64,000 bases of DNA, from contig NZ_MUMH01000078.1 in NCBI RefSeq assembly GCF_002155965.1, positions 17,995 to 81,994 on the forward strand. The letters are read 5' to 3'. The translations under genes and the position numbers were made by a program. Source of the stretch: Allokutzneria sp. NRRL B-24872 (lineage in GTDB: Bacteria; Actinomycetota; Actinomycetes; Mycobacteriales; Pseudonocardiaceae). Shown piece after piece: positions 33,975-41,939 of the stretch (its first letter is position 1; every line of letters starts with the position of its first letter). A model generated the notes under the pieces. The model saw only the letters and a program-made list of their open reading frames with translations. It was not told the origin of the DNA and made no database searches.

Positions 33975-35086
33975 CAGCCCATCCGCTCCGCGACGAAGGT
34001 CGCGAGCTGCCCCGGTGTCATCGCGCCGACGTGCGCTCCGACGTCGGCCAGGCGCTGTGCGAGGGCGCGGTCGTAGTCCGGGTTCGCCTCCTCGTCCAGC
34101 GCGGCGAGGCCGAGCACCTGGGTGCCCTGCTGCACCAGCTCGCGCACGGTCGCGACCAGGCGGTACTCGTCGCCGCCCTCGTAGAAGTCGGTGATCACCG
34201 CGACGATCGCCCGGCGCGGGTTGTCCACCAGGCTCGCCGCGTAGTCGACCGCCTTCGCGATGTCGGTGCCGCCGCCGAGCTGCACCTTCATCAGCAACTC
34301 CACCGGGTCGCTCACCTCGGCGGTCAGGTCGACCACGGCGGTGTCGAAGACGACGAGGTGGGGCCGGAGCCCCGGCAGCCCCCACAGGCAGGCCGCGGTG
34401 ACCGCCGAGTGGATCACCGAACCGGCCATCGAGCCGGACTGGTCGACCACCAGGACGAGCTGCCACTGGTCGATGTGCCGCCGGGTGCGCGAGGTGAAGC
34501 GGGGCCGTTCGATGTACAAGCGGCGCTGATCTGGTTGGTAGTGAACGAGATTGGCTCGGATGGTGCGGTGGAAGTCTAGGTCGGCGGCGCGGCGGAACAG
34601 GCTCGGCCTGCGCGAGCGGACGCCGGTGAAGCAGCGTCGCACCTCCTTGGCGAGGCGGCGGGTCAGCTCCTCGACCACCGCCGCGACGATCCGCCGTGCC
34701 AGCGCGAGGACCTGTGGGTTCATCAGGTGCTTGGTGCGCAGCACGGCGCGGAGCAACGTCGCGTTGGGCTCGATGCGCTCCAGGACCGCCGGATCGGTGA
34801 CGACCTCCAGGATCTCGAAGCGCTCGACGGCGTCGCGCTCCAGCCGCTCGATCGTCTCCTTCGGGAACAGGCGGTGGATCTCCTCCAGCCAGTCGAAGGT
34901 GGTCAGTCGCGAGGGCCCGGAGCCACCCCGCACATCCCGCTTCGCGCGCTCGGGATCGCGACCGTAGAGCCATTCCAGAGCGGCATCACGCGCCAGCGCG
35001 TCGCCCTGCGGTGTGTCCGTGCACGCCTCGGCCGGCTCGCCGAGGATGAGCCGCCAGCGTTGCAGGCCCGGGTCCGGCGCGGTCAT
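33974..35086 (-). CDS. vWA-domain protein partnered with MoxR ATPase
   Basis: 370 residues. An N-terminal helical region (1-200) is followed by a von Willebrand factor A domain whose metal site (MIDAS) DQSGSM starts at Asp215, with LGGGTDIAKAVD and VITDFYEGGD supplying the remaining metal ligands. MoxR-type AAA+ ATPases act with vWA proteins to load metals or remodel protein complexes. It overlaps the DUF5682 gene by 4 bp (ATGA) and the SWIM gene by 1 bp. Confidence 0.92.
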   Translation of the reverse strand: MTAPDPGLQRWRLILGEPAEACTDTPQGDALARDAALEWLYGRDPERAKRDVRGGSGPSRLTTFDWLEEIHRLFPKETIERLERDAVERFEILEVVTDPAVLERIEPNATLLRAVLRTKHLMNPQVLALARRIVAAVVEELTRRLAKEVRRCFTGVRSRRPSLFRRAADLDFHRTIRANLVHYQPDQRRLYIERPRFTSRTRRHIDQWQLVLVVDQSGSMAGSVIHSAVTAACLWGLPGLRPHLVVFDTAVVDLTAEVSDPVELLMKVQLGGGTDIAKAVDYAASLVDNPRRAIVAVITDFYEGGDEYRLVATVRELVQQGTQVLGLAALDEEANPDYDRALAQRLADVGAHVGAMTPGQLATFVAERMG

Positions 35087-37350
35087 CTGATCTCCAGTCC
35101 TTCCCTGGCGAGCACCGCGCCGACCTGGTCCTCCAGGGCGGCGGCTTCGGCGAGCACGAGCGGATCGGCGGTGGTGCGCAACAGGGATCGCGCCGAACCG
35201 CGCATTCCCCTGCGGTCGAGCAGGCCGCGGGCGATCGTCTCGCGCTCGCGGGGTGGGAAGAACTCGAAAGCCTGGCGCAGCGCGGGCAGTGACAACAGGA
35301 AGTCGTGCTCGGTCATCTCGGTGACGAGCCGGTCGAGCACGGCCAGCACGCCGTTCTCGTCGGCCAGCACCTCGTCCCTCGCCAGCGCGAAGAGCCCGGC
35401 CAGCCAGTCGCCGAGCGTCTTCGGCCCGGCCATGCCCAGCACCGCGCGGGCCGGATCGCCTTGCGCGCCAAGGGACCAGCTCAGCCCGTAGGCGGCTCCG
35501 CGCAGGTCCGGCGGTGTCTCGGTGTCCGCGCTGACCCGCGTCGCGACCGCGAGCGCCGCCGCACGGTCAAGGCCGAGGGCGGTGTCGGCGTGCAACAGCG
35601 CGTCCCTGGTCGCCGCCAACGCCCTGAGCCTGGCCGGGTTCGCGGGCGCGGGACCACCGCGCACCGCTTCGGCCAGCCACAGCACGCGGGTCACCGAGGC
35701 GGCGATCACCGCGCCCAGCGCCGGGCTCCTCGCGGTGCCGAAGAGCCGGTCGTGCCGCCAGAGGCCGAGCGTCGTCGCGAGGACCTCGCCCAGCGCGGCC
35801 AGCTCGCTCGAGCCGGCGATGACCTCGGCGACGGTGACGATGACTCGCTCGGACAGCTCGGTGACGCCGCAGAGCACGGCGTCGAAGAGCACTCCGGCGA
35901 GCAGGCCGACGTCGGACTCGGCGTCGGCGAAGCGCTCGTCCAGCACCGCCGCGGCCGCGTCGGCGAGAGTGGCCCCGTAGACGGCCGCCTCGATCAGCGC
36001 GGGCAGTCTCAGGTCGGACGGCGTGCTCGTCCAACACTCGCGCAACACCGGGTCCGCGCCGGTCAGCGGGCCCGAGTCGCGGGTCAGGCCGGGGACGCCC
36101 AGAGCGCGAAGGCAGTGCAGCGCGCGGCTCCTGGCCAGGTCGCGGTCCTTGGTCAGGTCGAGGTCGAACCTGCCGTCGCGGTCGAGACCGAGGCGCTCCA
36201 ACTCGGCGGTGACCTCGTGCACCAGCGGCGGTGTCGGCGTGTCCGGGTGCAGGCGGCCGACGCGGTTCCCGCTGAGCGCGGCGACCATCTCCACCACGAC
36301 GGGATGCGCTCCCGGTGCGAGCGGTCCGCGTCGCGTCCACGGCAGCGGTTGGTCCAGCGCGTCGGAGACCAGGGCACCGACCAGGCCGTCCAGGATGTCC
36401 GTGCGTGCGGGGTGCTGGTGTCCGCGCAGCCGCGCGAGCCCTTCGGTGAGCGCTCGCGCGGCGATGAGGTCGGCCGTGGAGACAGCCTGTTTGCGGTGGC
36501 GCAGGCGGGAAACGACCGCCTCGACGAGCGCGTCGGCGGCGCCCTCGGGGCCGCGTTCCCACAGGTGCTGGTAGTACTCCGGCGAGGGCATGCCCGACTG
36601 GTAGCCGTCGAAGGCGTCGAGTCGCTTGAACGAGTAGGGCACCAGGTAGCTGTCCGCGATCGCGCCGTCCTGCGGGCGCGGGACCTCCGGCCAACCCGTC
36701 TCATCACTGTCCTTTGTGGACAGTGTGCGCAGCGCTGGGCGGTGGAATCCGCCGGTGACGACAACGATCGGTCGATCCCCGGCCTCGGTCATGGCCGCGC
36801 GCACCCACCGCGCCATGTACTCCTCGCGCGCCGCGTCGGCCTCGTCGGCGGCGGATTCACCGCGCAGGAGGTCGAAGTAGGTCGCGAGGCGTTCAGCGAG
36901 GCCCGCGCCGGGTTCCGCTTCGACCAGGTGGTCCCACAGGGTGTCGACGTTGTCCACCGCGAAGCTCTCGCAGAGCCTTTCCACCACGTCGGTGTAGCGC
37001 TGTTCGGCGTCGGCGTAGCGGTTGCTGCGGTCGGCCAGCGCACTGTGCCAGGCCGGGAGGTCGATGAAGCGGACCTCCGCCCCCGCCGCGCGACCGGCGG
37101 TGAGCGCCACCCACTCCGGCGAGTACTCGCAGAACGGCGTCCACGACAGGTGCGAGCGCCCGCCGCCGCGGTGGTAGCTGAACACCGCCACCGGCAGGGT
37201 GTGCGGCAGCAGCAGCTCACCGAGTCGGTCGTTGACGTCGGCCGGGCCCTCGACCAGCACGTGCGCCGGGCGAAGGGCGTCGATGGTCTCGGCGACCAGC
37301 CGCGCGCAGGCCGGGCTGTGGTGGCGGACGCCGAGCCAGGTGACCGCCAT
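35083..37350 (-). CDS. DUF5682-family protein
   Basis: A 755-residue protein. The N-terminal 280 residues carry the family's conserved motifs: WLGVRHHSPACARLV, VLVEGPADVNDRL, FSYHRGGGRSHLSWTPFCEY and VVVTGGFHRPAL. The G-x-x-H and E-G-P motifs recall the TraB/GumN/Tiki/EreA metal-enzyme superfamily, so a hydrolase is possible but unproven. The C-terminal 450 residues are helical. The ATG shares its A with the MoxR gene stop (TGATG), and it is always encoded with MoxR/vWA partners as far as I know. Confidence 0.8.
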   Translation of the reverse strand: MAVTWLGVRHHSPACARLVAETIDALRPAHVLVEGPADVNDRLGELLLPHTLPVAVFSYHRGGGRSHLSWTPFCEYSPEWVALTAGRAAGAEVRFIDLPAWHSALADRSNRYADAEQRYTDVVERLCESFAVDNVDTLWDHLVEAEPGAGLAERLATYFDLLRGESAADEADAAREEYMARWVRAAMTEAGDRPIVVVTGGFHRPALRTLSTKDSDETGWPEVPRPQDGAIADSYLVPYSFKRLDAFDGYQSGMPSPEYYQHLWERGPEGAADALVEAVVSRLRHRKQAVSTADLIAARALTEGLARLRGHQHPARTDILDGLVGALVSDALDQPLPWTRRGPLAPGAHPVVVEMVAALSGNRVGRLHPDTPTPPLVHEVTAELERLGLDRDGRFDLDLTKDRDLARSRALHCLRALGVPGLTRDSGPLTGADPVLRECWTSTPSDLRLPALIEAAVYGATLADAAAAVLDERFADAESDVGLLAGVLFDAVLCGVTELSERVIVTVAEVIAGSSELAALGEVLATTLGLWRHDRLFGTARSPALGAVIAASVTRVLWLAEAVRGGPAPANPARLRALAATRDALLHADTALGLDRAAALAVATRVSADTETPPDLRGAAYGLSWSLGAQGDPARAVLGMAGPKTLGDWLAGLFALARDEVLADENGVLAVLDRLVTEMTEHDFLLSLPALRQAFEFFPPRERETIARGLLDRRGMRGSARSLLRTTADPLVLAEAAALEDQVGAVLAREGLEIR

Positions 37351-38438
37351 CAGCCCGGCAGCAGGTGGCGCGCCTCGTGCAGCGCCCGCCACTGCTTCCC
37401 ATGACGCCGGGGCACCTGCTGTTCGAGATAGCGGCGCAGGCGCGCCAGGTCTTCGCCGCTGTCCTTCGCCGCCGTGCCCGCGAGGCACTCCACGATGTCG
37501 GCCGGGGTGCCCGCCTCCCCGCGCAGGTACCACCCGCGCAAGCCCACCGCGTGCGCCACCGACACGGCCTCGGCGGTGCTCATCACCGTGCTGAGGCGGT
37601 CCATCGACTGGCCGCTCTCGGTGGTGCCGGTGCGAAGCTCGCGGAAGGTGGAGACCAGCACCTCCAGCACGTCCCGGCGCGGAGCGACCGCCACCCCGGA
37701 GCGGTGCAGCAGACTGGTCGCCTCGCGCTGGACCAGCTCCAGCTCGGTGTCGAAGTCGGCGATCGGGAAGACCGTCTCGAAGTTGAAGCGGCGCTTGAGG
37801 GCCGCGCTCATCTCGTTGACGCCGCGGTCTCGGGTGTTGGCCGTGGCGATCACGGTGAAGCCCTCGCGGGCGAAGACCATGCCGTCCGGGCCGGGCAGCT
37901 CCGGGATCGCCACGACGCGTTCGGAGAGCAGGGACAGCAGCGAGTCCTGCACCTCCAGCGGGCAGCGGGTGATCTCCTCGAAGCGGACCACCTTGCCCTC
38001 GGCCATGCCGCGCAGCATCGGCGCCGGCACCAGAGAACGCGCTGACGGGCCCTCGGCGAGCAGCAGCGCGTAGTTCCAGGAGTACTTGACCTGGTCCTCG
38101 GTGGTGGCCGCGCCGCCCTGCACGGTCAGCGTGGACTCGCCGCAGACCGCCGCCGCGATCAGTTCCGAGAGCAGCGACTTCGCCGTGCCGGGCTCGCCGA
38201 CCAGCATCAGGCCGCGGCTGGTGGCGAGGGTGACCAGGGCGCGGTCGATCAGCGAGGGGTCGCCGACGAACTTGCGGGTGATCCCGGCCCGGTCGTCGCC
38301 GACCACGAAGCGCCGGGCGGCTTGCAGGCTCAGCGCCCAGCCCGGTGGTCGTGGCGCGGTGTCGGCCTCGCGCAGCCGCGCCAGCTCGTCGGCGTGGCGG
38401 ATCTCCGCCGGTGGTCGTTGCAGGGTCTCCGCGTGCAC
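37350..38438 (-). CDS. MoxR-type AAA+ ATPase
   Basis: A 362-residue ATPase with Walker A GEPGTAKS (81-88), Walker B VVRFEEI, a sensor region with FTVIATANTRDRGVNEMS and the Arg-finger segment ALKRRFNFETVFPI. The family works as a ring-shaped remodeller with a vWA partner, encoded two genes downstream. It starts 16 bp after the DUF4132 gene. A system acting on protein complexes, possibly in stress or phage defence, is inferred. Confidence 0.92.
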   Translation of the reverse strand: MHAETLQRPPAEIRHADELARLREADTAPRPPGWALSLQAARRFVVGDDRAGITRKFVGDPSLIDRALVTLATSRGLMLVGEPGTAKSLLSELIAAAVCGESTLTVQGGAATTEDQVKYSWNYALLLAEGPSARSLVPAPMLRGMAEGKVVRFEEITRCPLEVQDSLLSLLSERVVAIPELPGPDGMVFAREGFTVIATANTRDRGVNEMSAALKRRFNFETVFPIADFDTELELVQREATSLLHRSGVAVAPRRDVLEVLVSTFRELRTGTTESGQSMDRLSTVMSTAEAVSVAHAVGLRGWYLRGEAGTPADIVECLAGTAAKDSGEDLARLRRYLEQQVPRRHGKQWRALHEARHLLPG

Positions 38439-38454
38439 GGGTGTCGTCTCCGGG

Positions 38455-41028
38455 TCAGGTGGTGGTGAGTTCGGTCAGCTCGGCGAGCACTTCGGAGGCG
38501 GTCACCGGGTCCAGTTCCGCGAAGCCGCGCACCCGCCGGTTGTCCCACGCCCCGTCCGCGGTGTCGTTGACCCAGATGTCCTCGATCCGCTGTTCGGGGA
38601 ACATCTCCAGCATGCCCACCGTGATGCCCGGATCGAGGTTGATCACCACCGCGCCGCCGGGGACAGCCCGGCTGATCCAGGGTTCGATCCCGTTGTCCTG
38701 CGGCATCGCGCGCTCCCAGCCGCGCCGTTGCAGGCCGACGATCCGGCCGGTCGGCACGGCGATACCGTGGAAGCGCTTGAGCGCGTTCGCGGTGAGCTCC
38801 TCAGCGGTGAACGCGTGGACCGCCCGGCCGAGCTGCGGGAAGGGTTGCAGGATCTCGTAATCCGCGAAGACCTCGGCCCACGCCTGCAGTGCGTCGCCGA
38901 GGTGCAGCGGGTGCGCGAGGCCGATCTCGACGGTGTCGGCCAGCTCCAGCGCGTCGTCCCCGACGTCGGCGAAGGTGCGGTCCTCGGCGAGGCGGAACGC
39001 GGTGCCGAGCTGGTCGCCGTCGTAGCTCGCCCACACCAGCCTGCGCGCGATGTGCCACAGCAGGGGGTGCGCGACGAAGAGCTCCTGGAACTCCGCGAGG
39101 GTCCAGCGCCGTCCGCGCACCATCGCGGCTTCGAGTCGCCGGATCTGGTCGGCGGCCGTGGTGCGCACGTCCTTCTTCAACGTGGCGAACCGCTTGTGCG
39201 CCAAGGGGGCCAGCTCCTGGTCATCCTTCGCGCCGGGCTTGGGCAGGTCCTTGCGGCGCTTGCCGTCCGCGTCGGCGACGAAGGGCTTGAGCTGCTCGTC
39301 GAAGCCGACGACGAAGCCGCGCGGGCCGTAGTCCAGCGTCATGCTGCCGTCGGCGTCGAGGCCGAAGTCCGGGACGAGCCGGTCGGCCAACTGCTCCGCG
39401 CTGAGGCCGAGCTGGTCGGCGACCTCGGCGATCTTCTCCTGGGCGCGGGTCTTGAGGCCCTTGAACTTCGCCCTTTGCGCGACGGCGTTGAGCTGCGTCA
39501 ACGCGACGTCGGTGCCGATCTCGGCGAGCACGTCCAGTCCCGCGACCGCGCGGTGATGCCCGCTCTCGCCCGGCCAGGCCAGGATCAGCGGCTTGAGCCT
39601 GCGCACGGTGTCGTCGTCGCCGATCGCGCCGAGCACGGTCAGCGCCCAGGCGTCCTTCGCCGGGGTGCCGTCGGTCCGCCAGTGCTCGAACAGGGTCCAG
39701 CCGAACTCCGCGAGCGAGGCGGGATCGCAGATCTCCTTGAGCACCGCGACGCCCGGGTAGACGTCGCCGGGCCTGGAGATCGCCAACATCATGATCGCGC
39801 TGTTCGCCGCCGCGGTCGGCAACGCGGATCTCCGGTCGCGCAACAACAACTGCGGCAGCACTCCGGCGTGGGCCCAGGCGGCCAGCTTCGGCATCTTGGC
39901 GGGGAGGACGTCGAGGGGATCGACGGCGAGCTGTGCCGCAACCGCCTCCGTCGCCTCGGGGCCGTACTCGCGCGCGACGTCGAGCACGACCGAGTTCCCG
40001 GCGCGCTTGGCGATCAGCTGGAGCGCGGTCTCTGCGGCCCGGCGTTGCGTCGCATCGGTGCCGAGCGCGGCGGGGACCAACGCGCGCACGGCGGACTCCG
40101 AATGCCGGTCGAACCAGGCGGTCGCTGTGGTGCGCAACGACTTCAGTCGGACGAGCCACTCCGCCATGCAGACGGCGATCTCGCTGTCGAAGTAGGGCGC
40201 CAGGAAGCTGGCCCAGTGGGTCGGTCGCGCCCTCGCCAACACGAGAACCAAGGGCAACGCGTCCAGCTCGAAGCGCGCGATCATCCTGGCCGCGAAGTAT
40301 TTACCGCCCTCGTGCTCGGTGGGGCGCCAGTCCTTGAGCAGCGGTCGCGCGATCTCCTCCGGCGCGGAGGCGAACAGCCGGATCGCCACCCACAGGGGCA
40401 CGTCGCCCTCGTGGAAGTCGCGCGCGGAGAACGCCCAGCCCCCGTTCTGCTGGTACTGGGACGAGTTCTCCCATTGCTGCCGCTCGTCGTCGATCCACAC
40501 CACGTGCCGCTCGGCGGGCGACTGGAGACCGGTGATCACGATCGGCTCGGCCTGCTCGCGCTTGACCGTCCACGGTGGTGAGACGAGCACGCGCGGTAGG
40601 CAATCCTCCGACGCGTCCTCGACCTGCGGCGTCACCTCGGCCGCGGTGCTGAGTGCGACTGCCGCGGCGGGCTCCAGGGGCGGGAGCACCTTCTCTTCCA
40701 GAGCAGGATTTGCCAGGACATGGCTCTGCACGACGACGGTGTCCTCGTCGGTCGACACCGGCGCTGGTTGTGGCTGCGGCCCTGGTTCGGGTGCGGTGGG
40801 CTCACCCGCCTCGCGGTAGCCCTTGCGCTCCTTCTCGGCGATCAGCTTCTCGGCATGGCTGCGCGCGGCCTCGACCGAGGCCAGTTCCTTGGCCTTGACC
40901 TGGCCGTTGGTCCCGATCCGACCGAAGCGCACGATGACCGTCGCACCCGCGCGTTCGAGCTCCCAGAACTTCTCCGAGCCGCCGCCGACGAACTCCCACC
41001 GGCGTGCCGCCGTACCGAGCTGATCCAT
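38455..41028 (-). CDS. WGR-domain / DUF4132 protein, first gene of the MoxR operon
   Basis: 857 residues from ATG 41028. Residues 1-80 form a WGR domain (RRWEFVGGGSEKFWELER, FGRIGTNGQVKAKEL), known from PARPs and nucleic-acid-binding proteins. An acidic/Pro linker (about 80-140) and HEAT-like helices follow, then a C-terminal DUF4132 domain (RRWTLAEFQELFVAHPLLWH and FRLAEDRTFADV). It may bind damaged or foreign nucleic acid and recruit the ATPase complex, which is inference. The operon promoter probably lies in 41029-41200. Confidence 0.85.
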   Translation of the reverse strand: MDQLGTAARRWEFVGGGSEKFWELERAGATVIVRFGRIGTNGQVKAKELASVEAARSHAEKLIAEKERKGYREAGEPTAPEPGPQPQPAPVSTDEDTVVVQSHVLANPALEEKVLPPLEPAAAVALSTAAEVTPQVEDASEDCLPRVLVSPPWTVKREQAEPIVITGLQSPAERHVVWIDDERQQWENSSQYQQNGGWAFSARDFHEGDVPLWVAIRLFASAPEEIARPLLKDWRPTEHEGGKYFAARMIARFELDALPLVLVLARARPTHWASFLAPYFDSEIAVCMAEWLVRLKSLRTTATAWFDRHSESAVRALVPAALGTDATQRRAAETALQLIAKRAGNSVVLDVAREYGPEATEAVAAQLAVDPLDVLPAKMPKLAAWAHAGVLPQLLLRDRRSALPTAAANSAIMMLAISRPGDVYPGVAVLKEICDPASLAEFGWTLFEHWRTDGTPAKDAWALTVLGAIGDDDTVRRLKPLILAWPGESGHHRAVAGLDVLAEIGTDVALTQLNAVAQRAKFKGLKTRAQEKIAEVADQLGLSAEQLADRLVPDFGLDADGSMTLDYGPRGFVVGFDEQLKPFVADADGKRRKDLPKPGAKDDQELAPLAHKRFATLKKDVRTTAADQIRRLEAAMVRGRRWTLAEFQELFVAHPLLWHIARRLVWASYDGDQLGTAFRLAEDRTFADVGDDALELADTVEIGLAHPLHLGDALQAWAEVFADYEILQPFPQLGRAVHAFTAEELTANALKRFHGIAVPTGRIVGLQRRGWERAMPQDNGIEPWISRAVPGGAVVINLDPGITVGMLEMFPEQRIEDIWVNDTADGAWDNRRVRGFAELDPVTASEVLAELTELTTT

Positions 41029-41452
41029 GTCGCGAGACCATACGGAGGGGGTCCGACAACGTCGGCGAAGCAGGAACGCAAGCTTGATCAACTTCCCGCG
41101 CAACTACTCAGTCCGTCGGCGATGACGAGTGAGCTGACGGGGCAGGACCGGGTCGAACTCGACCTCGGGGCCGTGGTCGGCGCGGCACACCTTGGCGTCG
41201 GTCCCGGCAAGAATCATGAGGGCAAGCGCTGGCCGCCCCGGTTCAATGCCTGTGTGACTCTCGTCGTGACCAGCGAGAGAAAGCCGAACGCGCGACGAGG
41301 CGAAGTTCTGCGCCCCCACCTCGAAGTCGTGTGAGGGGCATGGTCCCCAAGTGGTCCCCGAGCCGTCCCAGAGATGATCTTCACCAAGATCGACTCCGGG
41401 AACGAGAAGAGGCCGCCTCACCTCAGCTGTTGCTGTGTGAAACGACCTCTCA
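41029..41452. other. Non-coding stretch left of the tRNA-derived repeat, with paired GTCCCC boxes
   Basis: No credible gene. It should contain the promoter of the WGR/DUF4132 operon. At 41342-41360 the motif GGTCCCC occurs twice, 11 bp apart, resembling the arm-type boxes seen beside actinobacterial tRNA attachment sites. The reverse frame there reads GTTWGP, like the last residues of some tyrosine integrases. Confidence 0.35.
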
Positions 41453-41499
41453 TCCGACCGTCGGGACGACAGGATTTGAACCTGCTACCCCTTGACCCC
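41453..41499. repeat. Left attachment-site-like copy of the tRNA-Pro 3' end
   Basis: Forty-seven bases identical, except at 41486, to 45173-45219, which is the 3' half of the intact tRNA-Pro plus 8 flanking bases. The copy ends inside the anticodon stem, so it is only a fragment. A partial tRNA copy in direct orientation is the footprint left by tyrosine-integrase insertion into a tRNA gene. Confidence 0.85.
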
Positions 41500-41577
41500 A
41501 GAACATCGGGGTTGGACTTCCCACAGCTCAACGCATGCGAGACTGCCGCGCGCGATGTTCGTCGAGTAGGGCGTTGT

Positions 41578-41700
41578 TCAACCGCGTGCGTTGCGTGTGG
41601 TCCCCAGATAGTCCCCAACACGCGGTAGAAGGAGAGCGGCGACCGTGCTGCCGTCGTAGTTGCGATAGACAAGCTCAGGGGTCTCGTAACACCGTGAACT
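41578..41700 (-). pseudogene. Possible tyrosine-integrase C-terminal relic
   Basis: A reverse frame ends VAALLLPRVGDYLGTTRN with a stop 79 bp from the repeat copy, like the extreme C-terminus of integrases encoded beside actinobacterial tRNA att sites. The catalytic domain is absent. A second pair of GTCCCC boxes lies at 41598-41615. Similarity is short, so the call is tentative. The rest of 41701-41939 shows nothing else. Confidence 0.3.
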
Positions 41701-41939
41701 TGGTCGGCAGCTGATCAACTTGACGCTCTCTAAGGCGTCGGGACGAGCCAACGGACGCGTAGCGCCGCCGTGCAAACCGCTGAACTGCAACTGGGCTTGG
41801 CCCCCCATGCCTCTACTGCTCGTCGGGCCAGGGATTCCTGCAAGGCTGCAGCCAGCTGATGTGCATAGACCTATGATTCGCTGGTCCGGACGGGTGGATA
41901 GCGAAGAAATCGGAGAAGACCGTCCTGCGGTGGACCAGG

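Noticed and set aside
31590..34076. Forward open frame of about 828 codons across the SWIM and vWA genes
   Set aside because: Antisense of a motif-bearing operon, with no start signal and Arg/Gly/Val-biased composition.
35305..37404. Forward frame of about 700 codons opposite DUF5682
   Set aside because: No recognisable domain; the reverse strand carries conserved DUF5682 motifs and overlaps its neighbours.
41104..41421. Reverse-strand protein of about 105 residues left of the tRNA repeat
   Set aside because: Only the GTTWGP segment looks familiar; the rest has no domain and lies in the promoter region of the DUF4132 operon.
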